A DNA stretch of 64,000 bases, taken from contig NZ_MDJS01000001.1 in NCBI RefSeq assembly GCF_001705515.1, positions 1,426,001 to 1,490,000 on the forward strand, given 5' to 3'. Origin of the DNA: Mucilaginibacter sp. PPCGB 2223 (GTDB lineage Bacteria; Bacteroidota; Bacteroidia; Sphingobacteriales; Sphingobacteriaceae). Below the pieces are notes generated by a model that ran no database searches, was not told the DNA's origin, and saw only the letters and a program-made list of their open reading frames with translations. A program made the translations under genes and the position numbers. Of the stretch, positions 26,476 to 35,218 are shown piece after piece; within the stretch, counting starts at the first letter, position 1; each line of letters begins with the position of its first letter.

Positions 26476-27372
26476 ATGAACCTGAAAAAAATACTGATAC
26501 TGACACCCTTGTTGCTGGTTATGCAACCGGTGTTGGCCGCCGACGACAATGAGGCTCCATCTAATTTAATGAACGTTATAGGCTATGGAGCCATACTTTT
26601 TACACTGCTACTATTCGTGGTGGTTTTATTAGTGCTTTTGCGCGCTGTAAGGGTGATGACCAGGGTTGCGTTAAAAAGCCAGGGATATACCGAAGAGCAA
26701 ATAGCTGCCGAACTACACCCGCCTAAAAAGGCTAAACGATCAAAAGAGGAAGTTTGGAATAAGCTGCTCTCGTTAAAACCGCTGTCGCAGGAAAAAGATT
26801 TGATTATGGAACATGAATACGACGGCATACAAGAGCTGGACAACCCTACCCCATCTTGGTTTATGGGTTTATTTTACACCACTATTGCCTTTGCCGCCTG
26901 TTATTTACTGATTTACCACGTTTTTGGAATAGGCCAGCTACAGTATGATGAATATAAAACCGAAGTTGCACAGGCTGAGATCGCTAAAAAAGAATACTTA
27001 AGCAAAGCGGCAAACCAGGTGGATGAAAACACAGTTAAACTAACCAAAGACCCGGCGGTGCTTGCTGCAGGACAGGTCATATTTGTAAGCAAATGCGCGC
27101 CCTGCCACGGCGACCACGCTCAAGGCAATGTTGGCCCTAACCTTACCGACGATTACTGGCTGCATGGCAATAAAATAAACGACCTGTTTAAAACTATCAA
27201 ATACGGTGTGCTGGCCAAAGGGATGCCGACCTGGGAAAAACAGTTGTCGCCGAAAGACATAGCTGATGTTGCCAACTACGTAAAATCATTACATGGCAGC
27301 CACCCGGCGGGTGCAAAAGAACCGCAGGGTATCAATGAACCTGAAGAATCAAATAAACTGGCCGCAAAATAA
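26476..27372 (+). CDS. ccoP: cbb3 oxidase diheme-subunit homologue CcoP, with a single heme c site
   Basis: A 298-residue protein. It has a signal-like first helix (about 5-21), a helix near 35-57, the CcoP N-terminal domain motif YDGIQELDNPTPSWFMGLFY followed by another helix, and one cytochrome c domain with CAPCHGDHAQGNVGPNL and a downstream GMPTW Met ligand. Proteobacterial CcoP normally carries two CxxCH sites; only one is present here. It passes electrons from the bc1/alternative complex III or soluble cytochromes to CcoNO. Confidence 0.93.
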   Translation: MNLKKILILTPLLLVMQPVLAADDNEAPSNLMNVIGYGAILFTLLLFVVVLLVLLRAVRVMTRVALKSQGYTEEQIAAELHPPKKAKRSKEEVWNKLLSLKPLSQEKDLIMEHEYDGIQELDNPTPSWFMGLFYTTIAFAACYLLIYHVFGIGQLQYDEYKTEVAQAEIAKKEYLSKAANQVDENTVKLTKDPAVLAAGQVIFVSKCAPCHGDHAQGNVGPNLTDDYWLHGNKINDLFKTIKYGVLAKGMPTWEKQLSPKDIADVANYVKSLHGSHPAGAKEPQGINEPEESNKLAAK

Positions 27373-27380
27373 CCCCGAAC

Positions 27381-28751
27381 ATGAACGCATTGCTTAACGC
27401 AAAAGAAAGTGGCCAACGGCGTTGGATGTATCCACAAGTAAAAAAAGGCACCTATTATAAATGGCGTGCCCGGTTAAGCTATGTTTATTTGATCTTCTTT
27501 TTTACGGGTCCGTTCTTACGCATCAATAGTCAGCCATTGTTGATGCTGAATTTTGTGGACCGCCAGTTCGTCCTGCTTGGCCAGGTTTTCTGGCCCCAGG
27601 ACATTTTTCTTTTCATGCTGGCATCACTGTTCTTTTTGGTGTGCGTGGTATTATTTACCATAGCGTTTGGCCGTATATTCTGCGGCTGGATATGCCCGCA
27701 AACCATCTTTATGGAAATGGTTTTCCGCAAGATTGAGATATGGATAGAAGGTGACGCCAACAAACGAAAAAAGCTTGATGCAAGCCCGTGGACCAACGAA
27801 AAAATAGTAAAAAAAGGTGGCAAACACCTGGCTTTTATTGTACTTTCCTTTTTAATCGCCAATACCTTTCTGGCTTATATCATTGGCAGCCAGGGCCTCA
27901 TCAGGATAATTACCGAGCCGGTGAGTATGCATTGGGTGGGCTTTTTAAGTATCTGGGTATTTACCGCCGTGTTTTACCTGGTATATAGCCAGGTGCGCGA
28001 ACTGGTTTGTACGGTGATCTGCCCGTATGGCAGATTACAAAGCGTATTGATAGATGAGCACACACTGGTTGTTGCTTATAACGATGTGAGAGGCGAACCC
28101 CGCGGCAAACTTGAACGCATACCCGATCCGGTAAACCCCAGGGGCGATTGCGTTGACTGCGGCCTGTGTGTGGCAGTTTGCCCAACCGGGATCGATATAC
28201 GTAAAGGCACCCAGATAGAATGTATTAACTGCACTGTTTGCATTGACGCCTGCGACCAGGTAATGGATAAAATTCATAAGCCCCGCAACCTGATCGGCTT
28301 TTATTCGGAAAATATGATACGGGTTGGCGAAAAACTATCTTTCACTTTGAGGATGAAGGCTTATACTGCGGTTATTGTGGTTTTATTGGGCGTGTTAAGT
28401 TACTTCGTATTTAGCCGTACCGATATGGATATGACCGTAATGCGCAGCGCCGGACTGTTATACCAGGAGCAAAAAGGTGGTTATATCAGCAATATTTACA
28501 ATGCCGATATCATTAACAAAACCGACAGGAAACATATCATCGCTATTAAACCGGATGACCCATCCATCAAAATAAAATATATACAGGCTCCGGGAACGAT
28601 AGGCAGCGGCTTATCGGCGAAAGCTGTTTTTTTTATGATGGTGCCGCAAACAAATATCCATACTGCTAAAACAGATATCCATCTGCAGCTTTGGATGGAC
28701 AATCGTTTAATTGAGACTGTTAACACCGCATTTATCGGACCTGTAAATTAA
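27381..28751 (+). CDS. ccoG: Cytochrome c oxidase accessory protein CcoG (FixG)
   Basis: A 456-residue membrane protein with about five helices and two [4Fe-4S] ferredoxin-type motifs (CVDCGLCVAVCP and CINCTVCIDACD). An early CGWICPQT motif and a C-terminal immunoglobulin-like FixG domain are also present. CcoG is a cupric reductase that helps copper delivery to the cbb3 centre. It is 9 bases after ccoP and 6 bases before ccoH. Confidence 0.95.
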   Translation: MNALLNAKESGQRRWMYPQVKKGTYYKWRARLSYVYLIFFFTGPFLRINSQPLLMLNFVDRQFVLLGQVFWPQDIFLFMLASLFFLVCVVLFTIAFGRIFCGWICPQTIFMEMVFRKIEIWIEGDANKRKKLDASPWTNEKIVKKGGKHLAFIVLSFLIANTFLAYIIGSQGLIRIITEPVSMHWVGFLSIWVFTAVFYLVYSQVRELVCTVICPYGRLQSVLIDEHTLVVAYNDVRGEPRGKLERIPDPVNPRGDCVDCGLCVAVCPTGIDIRKGTQIECINCTVCIDACDQVMDKIHKPRNLIGFYSENMIRVGEKLSFTLRMKAYTAVIVVLLGVLSYFVFSRTDMDMTVMRSAGLLYQEQKGGYISNIYNADIINKTDRKHIIAIKPDDPSIKIKYIQAPGTIGSGLSAKAVFFMMVPQTNIHTAKTDIHLQLWMDNRLIETVNTAFIGPVN

Positions 28752-28757
28752 AAAAAA

Positions 28758-29177
28758 ATGAACTGGGGAAAAGGAATTATCGGAGGCATGATCGCTTTCA
28801 TGCTTTTTATCATCGGGATGGGTATTTACATGTTTACTGTACCCGAAGATGGCTACGATCATCAATACTATGAAAAAGGTCTGTCGTTTAATAACGACTT
28901 TAACAAAGAACGGCAGGTAACAATAGACAATGCCCGACCGGTTATAACTGCCGACCGACAAGCTGTGGCCCTCACTTTTACGGTGCCGGCAAAAGGCGTG
29001 GTAAAATTTGTACGGCCATCCGACGCACACCTGGATCGCGAATATGAGTTCAATACCAATGGTGACGTTTTTTTACTATCGCGGCAGAATATTCCTGATG
29101 GTGAGTGGCAAGTAGTTATCGATTGGAAAAGCAATAACAAGGCTTACCTGTATCAGCAAAAATTTTATCTGAAATGA
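28758..29177 (+). CDS. ccoH: FixH/CcoH family assembly protein
   Basis: A 139-residue protein with one N-terminal helix (about 3-28) and a periplasmic domain typical of FixH: YEKGLSFNNDF, then a VKFVRPSDAHLDREYEF block and an end of beta strands. It stabilises or assembles the cbb3 complex. It overlaps the next gene by four bases. Confidence 0.9.
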   Translation: MNWGKGIIGGMIAFMLFIIGMGIYMFTVPEDGYDHQYYEKGLSFNNDFNKERQVTIDNARPVITADRQAVALTFTVPAKGVVKFVRPSDAHLDREYEFNTNGDVFLLSRQNIPDGEWQVVIDWKSNNKAYLYQQKFYLK

Positions 29178-29860
29178 GCGCTAATCAAATCGCTTTTTTT
29201 ATCGGCTTGTTTGGCAGCATACATTGCGTCGGCATGTGCGGCCCGCTGGCGTTTGCTATCCCTGTTTCAACCGAACGCTGGTGGCTTGTGTTAGCCGACA
29301 AGATTATATACAACCTTGGCCGCATTATAAGTTATGTATTTTTAGGATTGTTGATCGGCCTGGTTGGCAAGCAACTTTGGGTATTGGGTCTTCAGCAAAT
29401 TATTGGCTTCATCAGCGGGTTGTTGATCATCATTGCCGGCCTGTCGCGCATGTTGAAACTTACTATAGGCAGCAGCCGTGTTTCATCCTTTTTCTTTGCT
29501 CCTGTCAATCGTTTATTATCCCATGCTTTACAGCACAAAGCGGGGCACCTGATCATAGGAATGCTCAATGGTTTGCTGCCCTGCGGTTTTGTTTATTTAG
29601 CGCTTGCGGGTGCAATTAATACGGCCTCATCCATCGGCGCGGCGCAGTACATGTTATGGTTCGGGACAGGTACCTTTCCGTTAATGCTCGCGGCCACCAT
29701 AGGTTCGGGCTATATTGGTCCGGTGTTTCGCAGGCGGATAAATAAAGCCATACCCTACTTTATGGTATTGCTCGGCTTCTGGTTCATACTAAGGTCAGCA
29801 GGCATAAATATTCCATATTTAAGTGCGCCGTTAACACATCTTACCAACGCCTGCGGTTAA
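29174..29860 (+). CDS. TauE/SafE-like membrane protein of the cbb3 cluster
   Basis: A 228-residue protein with about six membrane segments. The IGLFGSIHCVGMCGPLAFA opening and the second GMLNGLLPCGFVYLAL block are the repeated signatures of the SafE/DsbD-like family. Genes of this type commonly end cbb3 clusters, where a part in copper or thiol handling has been suggested; the exact role is unknown. The overlap with ccoH indicates coupling. It is the last gene of the cluster and is convergent with the PAS protein. Confidence 0.88.
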   Translation: MSANQIAFFIGLFGSIHCVGMCGPLAFAIPVSTERWWLVLADKIIYNLGRIISYVFLGLLIGLVGKQLWVLGLQQIIGFISGLLIIIAGLSRMLKLTIGSSRVSSFFFAPVNRLLSHALQHKAGHLIIGMLNGLLPCGFVYLALAGAINTASSIGAAQYMLWFGTGTFPLMLAATIGSGYIGPVFRRRINKAIPYFMVLLGFWFILRSAGINIPYLSAPLTHLTNACG

Positions 29861-32401
29861 TCATCGTCGGTATATTTCGCATTCGATGATTTTATCAACG
29901 ATATTCCTGATCACATCGTCCAGCTCGTTTGCCGATTGCACCAGGAAGGTAAGAGTTAAATCCTTTTCATGCGCATCACCATCCTGCAACAGCGTTAACA
30001 GCCCCATAATTCGGGAGAGCGGGGCCCGTATTACGTGCGATTGCATCCACGATATCTCTTTTAGCTTTTCGTTCTGATCCTGCAGGTTCTTGTTAAGTAT
30101 CTGCAACTGCAATTCGGATTTTTTTCGCTCTGTAATATCCTTAAAATAAACCGATAAGCCATGCTCGGATGGATAGGCACTTACTTCGAACCATTGATCA
30201 AGCGGCAGGTAATAATCTTCAAAGTGCCGGCTTTTATTGGTGCGCATTGCTTCGTGGTATCTGATATACGATTCTGAACCTATCGCAGCCGAAAATGCAT
30301 CCCATAGGTTTTTATCTACGATCTGTTCCTTGGGTGTTTTTAATATTTTCTCGGCCATGTTATTCCAGTAAGTTACCACCCAGTTTTTGTCGACGGCAAA
30401 AAATGCATCGCCAATACTTTCTAAAACGGTATTCTTTTCCTTTAACGATTCCGCAATCTCTTCGGCTAATTTTAGCTTTTGCAGTTCTTCGTTTTTTGCC
30501 TGCGTTATGTCCTTCTCGATGGCTATAAAGTGGGTGTTTTGCCCGCTCGCGTCCTTCACCGGGCTAACCGAAAAGTTGATCCAGAACTCTTCACCGTTCT
30601 TTTTATAATTTACCGTAGTTACCTCGCACGACTCGGCCTTTTCCAATGCGTTGCGTAAACGCTTTAGCTCCTGTTTATCGGTTTTAGGGCCCTGGAGGAT
30701 GCGCGGGGTTTTCTCAAGGATCTCTTCGGATGTATATCCTGTCATCCGTGTGAATGCATTGTTGACGTAGATAATACCCGGACCTGGCTCGTCAAGCGGC
30801 GATACTTCGGTAATCAACACCGCGTCGGTGGTATTGGTTATTACCGATTCAAGCAGCCGCAGGTGTTTTTCTTCCTCTCTGCGTTGTGTAATGTCTCTGA
30901 TAAAAACAGACAGACCTTCGTTCGATGGATATATCCTGTTTTCGTGCCATAAACTAAGCGGCGTAAAGTAGTCCTCATTACAAATGTATTTTTTTTCTTC
31001 AAGAGCCTCATGTATGGCATTCCAGGTTGGCGTTCCTACCATATCCGGAAAAAGCTGCCATATATTTTTCCCGATCATGTTTTGCGCTTGCTCGCCGAAT
31101 ATCTGTTCGATATGTTTATTACCATAGGTAAAACACAGGTTATTGTCTAAAGCTATAAAACCATCGGTGATGTTTTCGAGCAGGTTTTCGATCTGCCTGT
31201 TCTTCTCGGCTATTTTCATCTCAGCCTTCCTTACTTCGGTATAGTCACATATGAGCGAGTAAAAGCCTTGCACAAGGTTATTTTGAACATCGGGCACATA
31301 TTGGGTATGGGTATAAATAGTTTCGTCATCCCCCTTATGGAACGAACGGTAAAAGCTTTGCGGCTTACCTTGCAGAACAGCGCGAATATGGGGTTCGCAA
31401 TTTTCATATTCTGCAGCATCCATCAGCTGTTTTTTGTGCATACCCAGAATATTGTCTGCCGATGTGCCAAACCAATCCAATAGCTTTTTATTGGCAAATA
31501 AACATCGCTGATCAGTATCCCAATAGGTTATCATTGCCGGCAGGTTGTTGGTAATGGCCTTAAAGAAACGCTCACTTGCGGCAATTTTTTCTTCGTTTAA
31601 CTTGCGTTCTGTTATATCCGATCGTATAGCTACATATTGATATGGTTTGCCGCGCTCATCCAGAAATGGCACTATGGCCGTATCTACCCAATAATAGGTT
31701 CCATCTTTCGCTTTGTTTCTTAACTCACCTTTCCATACTTTACCGTTAGCAATGGTTGCCCACATGTTACGGATGAATGCTTTATCGTGGTAACCCGAAT
31801 TAATGATGCGGTGATCCTGCCCGGTTAACTCGTGCCTCTCATATTTTGAAATCCTGCAAAAGTTATTATTTACATGATTGATAATACCTTTTTGATCGGT
31901 AATAGCTACTATTGCCGATTCGTCAAGGGCGTACTTATATGCCGACAACTCATTCACGGTTTGCTGCAATAACAGCTCTGCTTCCTTTTGCCTGGTGATG
32001 TCGTGAAAATTGCAAACAATGGCGTTTACGCCGTCTTCGGCAAGCATGTTGGTATAGGTACATTCAAGCCATAGATAATGTCCCTGATAATGCCTGGAGC
32101 GAAACGTGCATGTTTGCGGAAGCCCCGGGTTCGACAATACGTCCTGAAGAACTTGTTTTACCAGCGCCTGATCGGACCGGTGGATCAACTGATCTATTGT
32201 TTCACTGGCTTGTGAGGCATTATCCCAACCAGCGATACGCTCGGCGGACGGGCTGTGATAAATTGTTCTTAGGTGCCCATCGAGCAATGTTATCCCCGAA
32301 TAACTGTTTTCAATCAGTTTTCGGAAATGAATGTCGTTACCGACAATGTGTTTTTTCATAGGCTCTTCGCGATGCCCCCCGGGGCTTTTACGTTGTGCCA
32401 T
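29861..32401 (-). CDS. Six-PAS protein with HisKA-like end and no ATPase domain
   Basis: An 846-residue soluble protein from the Met at 32401; a start at 32359 is equally possible, and the frame extends upstream to 32497. About six PAS/PAC units follow one another, with PAC ends such as ITERK, ITQRREE and ITQAKNEE. The fifth is LOV-like (EKTPRILQGPKTD) but lacks the photoactive cysteine of GxNCRFLQ. The protein ends about 80 residues after the last PAS, in a HisKA-like helix pair containing WMQSHVIRAPLSRIMGLL (histidine followed by RAPL). No N, G1 or G2 ATP-binding boxes follow before the stop. It may be a dimerising receiver for another kinase. Confidence 0.85.
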   Translation of the reverse strand: MAQRKSPGGHREEPMKKHIVGNDIHFRKLIENSYSGITLLDGHLRTIYHSPSAERIAGWDNASQASETIDQLIHRSDQALVKQVLQDVLSNPGLPQTCTFRSRHYQGHYLWLECTYTNMLAEDGVNAIVCNFHDITRQKEAELLLQQTVNELSAYKYALDESAIVAITDQKGIINHVNNNFCRISKYERHELTGQDHRIINSGYHDKAFIRNMWATIANGKVWKGELRNKAKDGTYYWVDTAIVPFLDERGKPYQYVAIRSDITERKLNEEKIAASERFFKAITNNLPAMITYWDTDQRCLFANKKLLDWFGTSADNILGMHKKQLMDAAEYENCEPHIRAVLQGKPQSFYRSFHKGDDETIYTHTQYVPDVQNNLVQGFYSLICDYTEVRKAEMKIAEKNRQIENLLENITDGFIALDNNLCFTYGNKHIEQIFGEQAQNMIGKNIWQLFPDMVGTPTWNAIHEALEEKKYICNEDYFTPLSLWHENRIYPSNEGLSVFIRDITQRREEEKHLRLLESVITNTTDAVLITEVSPLDEPGPGIIYVNNAFTRMTGYTSEEILEKTPRILQGPKTDKQELKRLRNALEKAESCEVTTVNYKKNGEEFWINFSVSPVKDASGQNTHFIAIEKDITQAKNEELQKLKLAEEIAESLKEKNTVLESIGDAFFAVDKNWVVTYWNNMAEKILKTPKEQIVDKNLWDAFSAAIGSESYIRYHEAMRTNKSRHFEDYYLPLDQWFEVSAYPSEHGLSVYFKDITERKKSELQLQILNKNLQDQNEKLKEISWMQSHVIRAPLSRIMGLLTLLQDGDAHEKDLTLTFLVQSANELDDVIRNIVDKIIECEIYRR

Positions 32402-32763
32402 ATTAACAGTTATGAAGTAGAGCAATACCCGGTTATACTCCGGTGATTTAATATTATTAAATGTAATTATTATTTTGATTATACAATACAATATCAAACA
32501 AAATCACAACTTTAATTATAGGTCATTTTTTAAATTAGAAATACATTAACGACAACCAATGTTTAGTTGTAAATATATTTCTTAACTTATATTATAAGTC
32601 TCTTTTTATTGCAGTGATCCAGCTCAGGCTGCATACCGTTTCTTTTTCTGCCCGGATGCAGAAAAATTCTCAAAAAGTGATTTAAGTCATTTTATCCGGT
32701 GCGCTTTCTCATGCCTTATGTTCAATCTGTTGCGCATTTTTGCTATATCAAAATGTATTAAGC
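32402..32763. other. AT-rich spacer between the six-PAS gene and the 115-residue membrane gene
   Basis: A 360-base divergent spacer that is AT-rich in its left two thirds. Apart from the Crp/Fnr-like site at 32679-32692, I see no open frame with a start, no repeat and no RNA structure. It probably holds both promoters. Confidence 0.6.
32679..32692. promoter_or_regulatory. Crp/Fnr-type operator before the 115-residue membrane gene
   Basis: GTGAT-TTAA-GTCAT (TGA-N6-TCA), A-rich on the left and T-rich on the right, centred about 79 bases before the ATG at 32764. Confidence 0.5.
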
Positions 32764-33108
32764 ATGACTACTTTAACTACAAATGTTCGATTGAGCAACG
32801 ACTTAGCAAGCGAGGCGCAACACCTGTCATTATGGAACAAATGGCTCACACTTGCCGATAGCCAGGCGCCACGCAAAACCTTATGGTTTATGATATCACT
32901 TATATCGCAGGGCGTATTATTTTTACCAATGCCTGCGCTGCTCATCTATTATTTTAACGCCCCTGTTTTTGTATTGGGCATTACACTGGTATTATTTTTT
33001 ATAAACTTTATAGCAGGTATGGGTGGTTCAAATATCCGCACAACCCTTACCCTGTTTGCTATCAGTATTATGGCGCATTTAATTATGCTGCTTATTTTTC
33101 TGCTGTAA
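32764..33108 (+). CDS. Small membrane protein of unknown function
   Basis: A 114-residue protein with a 40-residue soluble N-terminus and three membrane segments (about 42-62, 66-86 and 94-114). I do not recognise a family. The start at the ATG at 32764 is preferred over an eight-codon upstream extension beginning at 32740. It stands alone with an upstream Crp/Fnr-like site and a terminator, beside cbb3, hemN and the FixL-like system. Confidence 0.7.
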   Translation: MTTLTTNVRLSNDLASEAQHLSLWNKWLTLADSQAPRKTLWFMISLISQGVLFLPMPALLIYYFNAPVFVLGITLVLFFINFIAGMGGSNIRTTLTLFAISIMAHLIMLLIFLL

Positions 33109-33153
33109 TTCCTTTCCCCAATTTTAACAATAAATAGTGTGTTTGATTTAGTT

Positions 33154-33186
33154 GCTGTTAACGCGAATGCGTTAACAGCTTTTTTT
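33154..33186 (+). terminator. Intrinsic terminator
   Basis: An 11-bp perfect stem, GCTGTTAACGC / GCGTTAACAGC, with a four-base loop GAAT is followed by six or more T. It ends the 115-residue membrane gene transcript. Confidence 0.95.
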
Positions 33187-33306
33187 ATCCATCTGAACCG
33201 TACCTGGTGAATGCAAAAAGCCCGATAGTTACTACCAGGAAGATCAGAAAGAAACCGTTTTAAAATGATTTTAGTACTAAGCGAAGAAGACTAATCCTCC
33301 ATTACT

Positions 33307-34677
33307 TTAAATAGCCATGCTGAATTGCTGGGTTGCAGGTTTGTCATTCCAGAGCCTTGCGTCAAACGCCATACAGATGTTCCGAAGGAATCGTTTACCA
33401 AGTGGAGTAACTTTCAGACCTGAGGAGTGCAATTCGACGAGTCCGTCTGTTGCCAAAGGCTCAAGGCGTTCAACAGCCTGCACTAATGCCATACAGGGTT
33501 CGGCAAAAAGGTTCCACTTTGTTTCTCCTTTACACATAATATTAAAAATATGATTGCGGATAACACTATCTTCTTTTGTTAAAACGTGGCCTTTAAATGC
33601 CGGCAGCTGGTTATCATCAATATAAGCATGGTAGGCTTCAACCATCTTTACATTTTGTGCGAAGGCATAGCCCGAATCGCTGATGGCCGATACCCCAAGC
33701 CCGATAAGCAATTGGGTTTGCTGGGTGGTATAACCCATAAAATTGCGGTGCAGTGTGCCATTCTTTTGGGCGATGCTCAATTCATCCTGCGGTAAAGCAA
33801 AATGATCCATACCTATTTCTTCGTAGCCGTAGGTTGCAAACATGCTGCGGCCAACCTCGTATAGCTTAGCTTTTTGTGGTGCGTCGGGCAAATCCTGTTC
33901 GGTAAACCGCCGCTGCCCGGGTTTAATCCAGGGCACATGCGCATAGCTGTAAAACGCTATCCGATCTGGCCGCAATTGTGCCACCAGTTGAACGGTATTG
34001 ATCAGCCCTTCGGTTGTTTGCAGGGGAAGGCCATATATCAGATCGTAGTTTATAGAAGTATAGCCTATTTGGCGGGCAGCTATGGTTACATCTCTAACTT
34101 GTTCGAAACTCTGATCGCGGTTGATGATAAAGCGGACTTGGGGATCAAAATCCTGTATACCGATGCTTACACGCCTGAAGCCCAGATCGTATAAGGTTTG
34201 CAGATGTTCGGTAGTGGTATTAGCTGGATGCCCCTCAAAACTAAAAGCAGCCGACGGGTGCACTTTGGCTTTTTGGAGAATGCCGTTTATGAGCATTCTT
34301 AAATTATCCGGGCTGAAAAAAGTAGGCGTGCCGCCACCTAAGTGGATCTCGCGTATAATCGGTACGGCTTCAAATACATCGAGATACATTTGCCATTCTT
34401 TTAATAAAGCGTTGATATACGGAACCTCAACACCATGGTTTTTTGTTATGCGGGTGTTACAGCCGCAATAGGTGCAAAGGTTTTCGCAAAATGGTAAATG
34501 CAGATAAAGGCTTATCCCTTCGGTTGTGTTGGTTTCGTCGAAAGACAGCCTGACAGATTGTTTCCACTGGCTAATATCAAATGAATCAACATGCCAGTAG
34601 GGCATTGTTGGATAGCTGGTATAACGCGGAGCAGCGACGTTATATTTGCCTGCCAGCTGATGCGGTAACATGGTCAT
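33307..34677 (-). CDS. hemN: Oxygen-independent coproporphyrinogen III oxidase HemN
   Basis: A radical-SAM enzyme of 456 residues from the chosen start (MTMLPHQLAGKYNV), which fits HemN N-termini; the frame runs 23 codons upstream to 34746 with no family similarity. The [4Fe-4S] motif is CENLCTYCGCN, preceded by the typical PRYTSYPTMPYW and followed by HLGGGTPTFF and GIQDFDPQVR. It makes protoporphyrinogen IX without oxygen, needed for heme supply in low oxygen. It follows the truncated dehydrogenase-like gene by 13 bases, downstream of a Crp/Fnr-type site. Confidence 0.95.
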   Translation of the reverse strand: MTMLPHQLAGKYNVAAPRYTSYPTMPYWHVDSFDISQWKQSVRLSFDETNTTEGISLYLHLPFCENLCTYCGCNTRITKNHGVEVPYINALLKEWQMYLDVFEAVPIIREIHLGGGTPTFFSPDNLRMLINGILQKAKVHPSAAFSFEGHPANTTTEHLQTLYDLGFRRVSIGIQDFDPQVRFIINRDQSFEQVRDVTIAARQIGYTSINYDLIYGLPLQTTEGLINTVQLVAQLRPDRIAFYSYAHVPWIKPGQRRFTEQDLPDAPQKAKLYEVGRSMFATYGYEEIGMDHFALPQDELSIAQKNGTLHRNFMGYTTQQTQLLIGLGVSAISDSGYAFAQNVKMVEAYHAYIDDNQLPAFKGHVLTKEDSVIRNHIFNIMCKGETKWNLFAEPCMALVQAVERLEPLATDGLVELHSSGLKVTPLGKRFLRNICMAFDARLWNDKPATQQFSMAI

Positions 34678-34690
34678 GCTTTTAGAATGA

Positions 34691-35134
34691 TTAGATGTTA
34701 GGGGCATTGGTGCGGCAGTTACGCGCACACGCACATGCGTCGCCAACGCATTTGTTGTTTTGCCACAGATCGAGGTTCGAAATGGTTTGATCGGCTATTT
34801 GCTGTAAAACTTCGGGCAACTGGCTGGCGCCTGCAGCGTAGCCCGGCACATTGGATATTTTAATGCCAAACCGTAACGCGGCATTCCTGTCTATATGATC
34901 CGTTTCGGCAGTACGTGTTACGATGAACCGAATGCCCATCAACGCCAGCTTTTCAATAACAGGGGCCCATACATCGTCATCGGTAAAAACAATCACAGCA
35001 TCTTTTCCCTTTGCGTAAGCAACCGTTTCTACACTTAAGGGGTTGGATATTAATGTTATATCGTGTTTTTTCCGATTGGCCCTGGCCAAATATTCTTTTT
35101 CGTATGCTTTTACACTGTAGGCTACCGCTTTCAT
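34691..35134 (-). CDS. Stand-alone D-lactate-dehydrogenase N-terminal-like domain with cysteine-rich tail
   Basis: A 147-residue protein starting MKAVAYSVKAYEKEYL, which matches the start of D-lactate (LdhA-type) dehydrogenases. It continues through VIVFTDDDVWAPVIEKL and ISNVPGYAAGASQLPEV but ends where the NAD-binding Rossmann domain should begin. The tail NKCVGDACACARNC holds four cysteines and no longer resembles a dehydrogenase. It cannot be a complete enzyme. The frame extends to 35200, but the Met at 35134 fits the family. First gene of a unit with hemN. Confidence 0.75.
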   Translation of the reverse strand: MKAVAYSVKAYEKEYLARANRKKHDITLISNPLSVETVAYAKGKDAVIVFTDDDVWAPVIEKLALMGIRFIVTRTAETDHIDRNAALRFGIKISNVPGYAAGASQLPEVLQQIADQTISNLDLWQNNKCVGDACACARNCRTNAPNI

Positions 35135-35204
35135 TCGCAATAATTTATTAAACAAAATTACCGCGTATCGATGGCTTGCAGAATGAGTTGCATCATCCAA
35201 AAAA

Positions 35205-35218
35205 GTGACCTAAGTCAA
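35205..35218. promoter_or_regulatory. Crp/Fnr-type operator before the hemN unit
   Basis: GTGAC-CTAA-GTCAA flanked by A6 on the left and T5 on the right. It overlaps the stop codon of the receiver-Crp gene and is centred about 78 bases before the dehydrogenase-like start. Confidence 0.7.

Noticed and set aside
30600-30760. LOV photoreceptor in the six-PAS protein
   Set aside because: The LOV-like loop reads EKTPRILQGPKTD and lacks the cysteine needed for the flavin photocycle.
33187-33306. Hydrophobic minus-strand frame (FFLIFLVVTIGLFAF) after hemN
   Set aside because: A stop codon stands directly before it and no start codon is available; 24 codons only.
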